From positions 1 to 21,273 of the forward strand of contig JAFWQM010000183.1 of NCBI GenBank assembly GCA_017509065.1: a stretch of DNA of 21,273 nucleotides. The letters run 5' to 3'. The DNA comes from Clostridia bacterium (GTDB lineage Bacteria > Bacillota_A > Clostridia > Christensenellales > Aristaeellaceae). Of the stretch, positions 17,221-21,273 are shown piece after piece. The notes beneath the pieces are model-generated. The model made no database searches and was not told where the DNA came from. It saw nothing but the letters and a program-made list of their open reading frames with translations. A program made the position numbers and the translations under genes. Each line of letters begins with the position of its first letter. The stretch's first letter is position 1.

Positions 17221-18750
17221 TTATTCCTCCTCGCTGAGAATCTTCAGCCGATGCAGAATTTCCGCGATGAACAAAAGCAGCATGCCGTCGATGCAAACAC
17301 CGAAAAGCATCTGATACCGCTCCAGTTCCGCCGTGCCGCTTAAGCAGATCACGGCGGACAAATGCGCGATCCCCGTCAGCGCCAGCATCAAAAAGGTATC
17401 CAGCATGATCTGCCTTTCCCGGAAGGTAAACTTGATATCATGGGCCTTGAGCCCCCGCCGCTTCCGGAACAGCGCCCAGTATACGCCGCCGAGGATGGCC
17501 AGGAAGCCCAGAGTCTGGGGCAGGGAATTCGCCTTGAAATTGCTGTAAAAGGTGAGCTGCCCATTGGTCATGCGCTCCGGGTATTGCAGGCCGCTTTCAT
17601 AATTGCCCACGTAGCCCCGCATGGGATGAAACGAAGCCCGCACGCCCGTTTCCAGAAGGCCCGCGAAGGCAAGGGGATGCCTGACATAGTGAAAGATGAT
17701 GGAGCCCAGGGAATAGCGGCTTAAAAAGCTTCGCTGAATCTCCGGCTCCCCGGCAAGGGCGTAGGGGTAATCGCTGTAGCTGGACATATCCGTCAGCGTT
17801 TCAAAGCGCGGCTCAATGCCGAATTCTTCCAGGGTTTTTTCCGGGTTGTTGGAGCGGAGCAGCACCCCGTTGGTCATGGCGTGAAGCTTGGAGGCTTCCG
17901 TAAAACGGGTGCTTCCCGCCGTGGCGCTCACGATGGAGGATACCAGCATCACCACCGCGCAGACCCCCGCGATCACAGAGGTTTGAGCCGTTCTGTCCTC
18001 CATCATGATCATGCGCGTAAAGTACACCGTGAACACCAGCCCTGCGGCGGCGCAATGGCTTTCCGAAAGGGTCAGCGCGCAGCCGGAAACGAGGAAACCG
18101 AATAGGCCGGCGTGGGTCCATCTTGCGTCCTTGTGCTGCAAAGTCAGGGAAAAGCCCACGCAGTAAATCATGCAGATCTGCCACAGCGCATCCGGGTATA
18201 GGCTGTTGAAATAGGCCGTTGCCGCCGCGTCCCCGAAGAAAAGCGCCCCCAGGATCACCAGGAAGGTGGCTTCCGCTGCCACCTTGACCCGCGCCGCAAT
18301 GCCCCGCAGGGTCACATACACGGCAGGCAGATACAATAGGGTATAAAACCCGGCCAGAAAGCGGATATCGAACAGGTTGTCGCGGGTGAACTGGTCATCC
18401 ACCCACATGGCAAAGCGGATCAGCGACCGGTGAACAGACAGGCCGGAAGGCTGGTACAGGGAATGCAGATACACCCGGACAAAGTAAGCCCCAGTGGGAT
18501 AAGCCAAATCCTGCCTTCTGTATCCCAGCCCCGTGCCCTGCAGAATCCCGGTCAAAGACCCGTCATCCGCAACGCCCACAAAGGGGGGAATGAACAGAAT
18601 GAAAGCCAGCATCGCCAGCACCAGCGCCGTGCCCGTAAGAGCCGCCACATTAGGAGAATAGACCTTGCTCAGCCGCAGATTGTAGGCGTGGAACGCCCTG
18701 CTGAAAAAGTTCGCAAGCCGGGCAAACGGATTTTCACACTTTTTTTCCAT
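17221..18750 (-). CDS. Polytopic GT-C-like membrane protein (single module)
   Basis: This is a protein of about 509 residues with roughly ten hydrophobic helices. It is homologous to each half of the 1036-residue protein encoded at 1688-4798. Shared blocks are an acidic motif in the first outer loop (FVGVADDGSLTGIL), FNSLYPDALWQ, NNPEKTLEEFGIEPRFETLTDMS, FHYVRHPLAFAGLLETG and a closing GTAELERYQMLFG. The acidic loop motif and topology suggest a GT-C transferase using a lipid-linked sugar at the outer membrane face, or a related glycan-modifying role; this is inferred. Three in-frame starts are possible: ATG 18765 (13-base overlap with the upstream gene), GTG 18756 (GTGA overlap) and ATG 18750. 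I chose 18750 because GGGGA lies 7 bases upstream. The stop is 5 bases before the GGDEF start. Confidence 0.77.
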   Translation of the reverse strand: MEKKCENPFARLANFFSRAFHAYNLRLSKVYSPNVAALTGTALVLAMLAFILFIPPFVGVADDGSLTGILQGTGLGYRRQDLAYPTGAYFVRVYLHSLYQPSGLSVHRSLIRFAMWVDDQFTRDNLFDIRFLAGFYTLLYLPAVYVTLRGIAARVKVAAEATFLVILGALFFGDAAATAYFNSLYPDALWQICMIYCVGFSLTLQHKDARWTHAGLFGFLVSGCALTLSESHCAAAGLVFTVYFTRMIMMEDRTAQTSVIAGVCAVVMLVSSIVSATAGSTRFTEASKLHAMTNGVLLRSNNPEKTLEEFGIEPRFETLTDMSSYSDYPYALAGEPEIQRSFLSRYSLGSIIFHYVRHPLAFAGLLETGVRASFHPMRGYVGNYESGLQYPERMTNGQLTFYSNFKANSLPQTLGFLAILGGVYWALFRKRRGLKAHDIKFTFRERQIMLDTFLMLALTGIAHLSAVICLSGTAELERYQMLFGVCIDGMLLLFIAEILHRLKILSEEE

Positions 18751-18752
18751 GC

Positions 18753-20411
18753 TCACATTCCCCATGCCGCAGGCTTTTCATCCGCCCAGGCGTTTGCCAG
18801 CAGCGGGATCAACTGGTCGAAGGCGTGCGCCGCGGCGCCTTTTTGCGCATAAGCGCCAAAAAGCGCGTCGCTGGCATCCAGGATCAGTAGCCGGTCCATG
18901 CGGCGCAGCGCCAGTTCAAAGGCGCTTTCGTCCCCTTCCTCCCTGGCGATCAGGGCGGCCAGGCCCCATACCGCTGTGGAATGGTATTCAAAGCCCTTCA
19001 CAGCCGTGCCGTCCACGTGATACCGGGCCGCCAGGTCTCCCGTTTCGATCCTGCTTTTCAAGAAAGCCCAGGCATCCGCGGGAAGCTCCTTGGCCCTGCT
19101 CAGATTCCATAGGGTGTACAGGGCTTCCGCCGTGTTCAGCTCGTCCTGGCTGTACGATTTGGTGGCGTAATCATAAGAAGCATAGTAGAAAGGAAAACCG
19201 TCTGAAATTCTGCCGCCGGGCAAAATCTCCTCCGCCTTTTCAAGCACCGGAACAAAGCCCTCCATTTCCCCGGCGAGCTCCCGCAGGCTCGCGATATCCA
19301 GATAGCAAAGGGAAATGGTCTGCGCCTGGCCTTCTCCATTCAGCGAAGCGTAATCCACCAGGCCACCCTGATCGTTTACGCACAGGCGCAAAAGCGCTTC
19401 CGCTATGTCCCGGGCCGTTTGGTCATAGGCTTCGCTGCTCCACTTTTCACCGGCTTTCCGTAACGCGCAAATCAGGCGAAGATCATCCAACGCGGCGTTC
19501 ACAAGGGCTTTCTGCCCTTCAGATACGTACCAGGCGGCCAGGCTGTTTTCCAGCATGTCGGACCGGATAAAGGAAAGCGTTTGATCAAACAGCGCCTGAT
19601 CGTCCTTCATCAAAGCGTAAAGCAGCATCAGCCCCTGGCTTTCGCTGAGCACATCCTGGCCCGAGGGGGATTCGCCGCTGGTTGCCGTGCTGGTATAGAC
19701 GCCGCCCCGCTGGTTGGACAGCCGCTCCCTGATGAAAGAAAGGCCCATGCTGGCGCGGCCCTGCAAAGCCCGTTTCAGCAGCCCTTCACACTCTCCCGGG
19801 GTCAGCGCTCCGGCGGCGAAGGAGCGCGCCGCGCCTTCCCGATCCAGCACCACAGCGGAGGGGATTTCCTGAAAGCCCCAGGAAATGTATACCTTTTCAT
19901 CGGCGTCATAAACGATTGGCGCGCTTCCCTTCGCCTGGGCGATTTTATGTTGCGCCGCTTGCACGCTTTCCTTGCTTCTGTTCAGCCTGTCGGCCAGCAC
20001 CAGTTTCACATGGTATTGTTCTGCCAAGGCTTCCATCTCTGCGATATACCGCAGCTGGTTTTCGCAGTCCGGGCACCAGCTGGCCCAGAAAATCAGCCAA
20101 AGGCCTTCTTTTCCTTCTTCCATGAGATCTGAAAGCGGAATGGGATTTCCCGCCTCATCCTCAAATACCGCTTCCGGCGGCAGGCAACCGACGGCCAGGT
20201 TTTTCGGCAGATAATCCTCCGGCATGGAAAGCGCCTGACGGGAAGGAGCGTCCGTTTGCGCCGGCGCATCCGCAGCCAGATTTCTCGCCAGCAAACGCCT
20301 GCCCAGCAGAATCCACATCAGCGCGATCAATACCGCTAACGCGGCTATCATCAAAATGAGCGTTTTTTCCACGCGGCTCATTTCCTTGCTGCATTTTTCT
20401 TTCAGTTTCAC
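18753..20411 (-). CDS. Membrane-anchored thioredoxin-like domain fused to a GH8-like (YdaJ/PssZ-type) glycosidase domain
   Basis: This 552-residue protein, the first gene of the operon, has a membrane helix (about 17-38) and a TlpA/thioredoxin-like domain (about 70-218). That domain carries WLIFWASWCPDC, with the redox pair at C113 and C116, and a cis-Pro candidate in EIPSAVVLDREG (P184). Residues 219-552 resemble the (alpha/alpha)6 hydrolase of family GH8. FIRERLSNQRGGVYT is followed by QDVLSESQGLMLLYAL, placing a Glu (E257) where GH8 has its acid. Then come NAALDDLRLICALRKAG (D309/D310) and YYASYDYATKSYSQDELNTAEALYTL. YdaJ and PssZ, the GH8 enzymes beside the Bacillus and Listeria versions of this operon, share these patterns. 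The domain probably trims the secreted glycan. The GTG at 20411 is chosen because AGGAGG lies 8 bases upstream; the open frame further upstream to 20654 crosses the promoter. Confidence 0.8.
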   Translation of the reverse strand: MKLKEKCSKEMSRVEKTLILMIAALAVLIALMWILLGRRLLARNLAADAPAQTDAPSRQALSMPEDYLPKNLAVGCLPPEAVFEDEAGNPIPLSDLMEEGKEGLWLIFWASWCPDCENQLRYIAEMEALAEQYHVKLVLADRLNRSKESVQAAQHKIAQAKGSAPIVYDADEKVYISWGFQEIPSAVVLDREGAARSFAAGALTPGECEGLLKRALQGRASMGLSFIRERLSNQRGGVYTSTATSGESPSGQDVLSESQGLMLLYALMKDDQALFDQTLSFIRSDMLENSLAAWYVSEGQKALVNAALDDLRLICALRKAGEKWSSEAYDQTARDIAEALLRLCVNDQGGLVDYASLNGEGQAQTISLCYLDIASLRELAGEMEGFVPVLEKAEEILPGGRISDGFPFYYASYDYATKSYSQDELNTAEALYTLWNLSRAKELPADAWAFLKSRIETGDLAARYHVDGTAVKGFEYHSTAVWGLAALIAREEGDESAFELALRRMDRLLILDASDALFGAYAQKGAAAHAFDQLIPLLANAWADEKPAAWGM

Positions 20412-20419
20412 CGCCGCTC

Positions 20420-20425
20420 CCTCCT
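20420..20425 (-). promoter_or_regulatory. Strong ribosome binding site of the first operon gene
   Basis: AGGAGG on the minus strand, 8 bases before the GTG at 20411. It decides the start of the thioredoxin-GH8 gene: the next in-frame ATG (MSRVEK) has only AGGAA directly against it, and the longer open frame would start upstream of the likely promoter. Confidence 0.75.
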
Positions 20426-20481
20426 TTCCTGCTGATTTTTCCCGGTTTGACGCCAATGGGAAAGCTGCCCGAACCCATATC

Positions 20482-20524
20482 AAAAAAACAAGAAGCTTAT
20501 CGTAGACAAAGAAATCTACTTGTT
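20482..20524 (-). terminator. Possible leader hairpin with U-run (attenuator candidate)
   Basis: In the minus-strand leader, AACAA+GTAGA (20524-20515) pairs with TCTAC (20506-20502) and TTGTT (20491-20487), with an 8-base loop and a 9-10-base bulge on the 3' side. A run of seven T follows directly (20488-20482). It lies between the predicted transcription start and the first gene, so it could act as a premature terminator or attenuator of the operon. The bulge weakens the fold, and no antiterminator partner was recognised. Confidence 0.3.
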
Positions 20525-20544
20525 GCCCCTCAATCCTATCTTTT

Positions 20545-20575
20545 ATTATACATTGTGATGTTGACACACCGTCAG
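20545..20575 (-). promoter_or_regulatory. Predicted sigma-A type promoter of the exopolysaccharide operon
   Basis: A perfect TATAAT -10 box reads on the minus strand at 20550-20545. Upstream, CTGACG (20575-20570) is a weak -35 match with a long 19-base spacer. Transcription would start near 20538, giving a leader of about 125 nt before the GTG at 20411. No other convincing promoter was seen inside the tightly packed operon. An operator or activator site may compensate for the poor -35, but none was identified. Confidence 0.5.
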
Positions 20576-20699
20576 CGCAGGCGTTAATCTTCGCATCGAA
20601 AGCGATGGGCACAACGATCCCCTGTGTTACGGCACACTGCCCTCCGGTGACCACTATCCGTTTTCATGCAGTCAGCTGTGTTTTCAACCCGAAACGTAA
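20565..20699 (+). pseudogene. Unrecognised gene remnant, 3' end only
   Basis: After an in-frame TGA at 20562-20564, a short frame reads HTVSAGVNLRIESDGHNDPL and continues YGTLPSGDHYPF to PET, then TAA at 20697-20699. It has a coherent coding-like composition, no usable start codon, and an intrinsic terminator overlapping its stop, so it looks like the tail of a gene whose front was lost. The family is not recognised. It overlaps the -35 side of the operon promoter on the other strand. It could also be chance; confidence is low. Confidence 0.3.
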
Positions 20700-20725
20700 T
20701 GCCAGCTGACTGCTTTTATTTTATC
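20668..20725 (+). terminator. Intrinsic terminator, plus strand
   Basis: A perfect 11-bp inverted repeat, GCAGTCAGCTG (20668-20678) and CAGCTGACTGC (20703-20713), encloses a 24-base loop. It is followed at once by TTTTATTTTAT. The T-rich side makes it a rho-independent terminator for plus-strand transcription. It would close the gene remnant ending at 20699 and shield the operon promoter region from plus-strand read-through. On the minus strand there is no T run. Confidence 0.55.
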
Positions 20726-20780
20726 ATCGGTATTGCTTGGAATCAAGTGAAACGTTTGTAAAACTTTTTTCGCTTCTTTT

Positions 20781-20961
20781 GGCTCAATGCAAAAGTTTGT
20801 GGGGGGAACTGCTCTTTGGATGCCAAAGAGCGGTTCCCCCCACACCCCCCCTCCGAGAAAGCAATAAAGGAATTGATAGATACCGATCTTCCTTTTCCAA
20901 TGCTTTATGGAGGAAAGAGAAAAGGATTGATTGCTATCCCCACAAGATTTTGTATTGAACC
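20781..20961. repeat. Repeat-like segment bounded by imperfect inverted repeats
   Basis: The sequence at 20781-20804 (GGCTCAATGCAAAAGTTTGT then GGGG) matches the reverse complement of 20938-20961 (GGTTCAATACAAAATCTTGT then GGGG) at 20 of 24 positions. The 181-base segment has no convincing gene. It contains a large perfect hairpin near its left end and C-rich sequence after it. It may be a small non-autonomous mobile element or an intergenic repeat; no target-site duplication was recognised. Confidence 0.4.
20798..20844. repeat. Perfect 22-bp stem hairpin with 3-base loop
   Basis: Arms 20798-20819 and 20823-20844 are fully complementary with one G-T wobble (core GGAACTGCTCTTTGG against CCAAAGAGCGGTTCC, flanked by six G / six C). 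The loop is ATG. It is followed by a C run, not a T run, so it is not a standard rho-independent terminator. It could be a repeat-element hairpin, a transcription-blocking structure, or an RNA-processing site. Confidence 0.7.
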
Positions 20962-20976
20962 CTTCTTTTTGTGCTC

Positions 20977-21273
20977 GGCTCACTCCCGGAGGAACGCTAT
21001 CAGAAAATGACGGCGGATTACGAAGAAGAACAGGAAAACCTTCGTACAGAAATCATGGCACTAGAAGAATGGATCGAGGCGCAGCAGGAAACCACGGACA
21101 ATTACGACCGCTTTTCTGCGCTGGTGGAAAAATATGTGGACATTCCCGTGCTGACTCCCACCATCGTGAATGAGTTCATCCAAAAGATCATCGTTCACGC
21201 GCCGGACAAATCCAGCGGCAAACGGAAGCAGCAGATCGAGATCATCTTCAACTTTGTCGGTCAGGTGGATATC
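20977..21273 (+). pseudogene. Large serine recombinase, C-terminal DUF4368 fragment (5' truncated, runs off right edge)
   Basis: From about 20980 the frame reads SLPEERYQKMTADYEEEQEN, a charged coiled-coil region, then ALVEKYVDIPVLTPTIVNEF, KIIVHAPDKSSGKRKQQIEI and FNFVGQVDI at the edge. This is the typical C-terminus (DUF4368 region) of TnpX/Tn4451-like large serine recombinases, which excise and integrate clostridial transposons. A TGA lies in frame at 20956-20958. The catalytic resolvase domain, the recombinase domain and the zinc-finger region are all absent upstream, so the gene is truncated here and cannot be active. The break falls beside the inverted-repeat segment at 20781-20961. The 3' end lies beyond the window. 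Confidence 0.8.

Larger units (their letters stand above)
20412..20976. other. Non-coding interval upstream of the operon
   Basis: This stretch of about 565 bases has no intact gene. Reading from left to right it holds the operon leader (with a hairpin and U-run), the TATAAT promoter on the minus strand, a short plus-strand gene remnant with its terminator, an A/T-rich spacer (20726-20780), and the inverted-repeat segment with the large hairpin. The short open frames in it lack ribosome binding sites and family resemblance. I looked for c-di-GMP riboswitch consensus in the leader and did not see it. Confidence 0.6.

Noticed and set aside
20412..20540. c-di-GMP riboswitch in the operon leader
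   Set aside because: Considered because the system is c-di-GMP related, but the conserved core of class I (CACGCA...GGCAAACC, tetraloop receptor) and class II aptamers was not seen.
20412..20654. N-terminal extension of the thioredoxin-GH8 frame to an ATG at 20654
   Set aside because: It would place the start upstream of the TATAAT promoter and add a non-signal-like segment. The GTG at 20411 has an excellent ribosome binding site and puts the membrane helix near the N-terminus.
20816..21010. Small plus-strand frame (64 codons) between the hairpin and the recombinase fragment
   Set aside because: It starts inside the hairpin, has no ribosome binding site, crosses the inverted repeat and runs out of frame over the recombinase fragment.

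Overview
The window looks like a fragment of a Clostridia-type Firmicute genome, probably gut- or rumen-associated. The reasons are strong GGAGG ribosome binding sites, frequent GTG/TTG starts, a Bacillota-style exopolysaccharide operon, and a fragment of a DUF4368-type large serine recombinase of the kind common in clostridial transposons. No rRNA, tRNA or marker gene pins the taxon more closely, so this placement is inference.

Layout. The left edge (2-148, + strand) is the 3' end of an iron-containing alcohol dehydrogenase gene. It is followed on the minus strand by a decayed GyrI-like gene (about 172-587) that lacks both ends and carries a frameshift. From 588 to 20411 there is one tightly packed minus-strand operon of eleven genes, read right to left. 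Most junctions are short gaps or 4-base ATGA/GTGA overlaps. A TATAAT box at 20545-20550 is the likely promoter, giving a leader of about 125 nt. The right flank (20560-21273) holds a short plus-strand gene remnant with an intrinsic terminator, a repeat-like segment with a perfect 22-bp hairpin, and the C-terminal part of a serine recombinase with no 5' end. Gene debris on both flanks suggests the operon sits in a rearranged or acquired locus.

The operon. Its core matches the Bacillus subtilis ydaJKLMN and Listeria pss exopolysaccharide systems gene for gene. It has a GH8-like hydrolase (here fused to a thioredoxin-like domain), a membrane protein with a degenerate GGDEF domain that keeps an RxxD c-di-GMP site, a DUF2334 protein, a processive GT2 synthase with D,D,D,QxxRW motifs and no PilZ domain, and a BcsB-like protein. 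Added to this core are a GT-C-like membrane protein, a GT39-like membrane protein with a Lys-rich tail, an MBOAT O-acetyltransferase, an SGNH protein with three LamG-like domains, a 1036-residue protein made of two fused copies of the GT-C-like module, and a non-hydrolysing UDP-GlcNAc 2-epimerase (WecB/MnaA).

How they could work together (inference). The epimerase would supply UDP-ManNAc. The GT2/BcsB pair would polymerise and export a beta-linked glycan under c-di-GMP control through the degenerate GGDEF protein. The GT-C-like proteins would add side-chain sugars outside the membrane from lipid carriers. The MBOAT/SGNH pair would O-acetylate the chain, and the GH8-like domain would trim it. 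The predicted product is a decorated, O-acetylated, possibly ManNAc-based exopolysaccharide. The thioredoxin-GH8 fusion, the SGNH-LamG3 protein, the tandem GT-C fusion and the Lys-rich GT39 tail are departures from the described Bacillus and Listeria versions.
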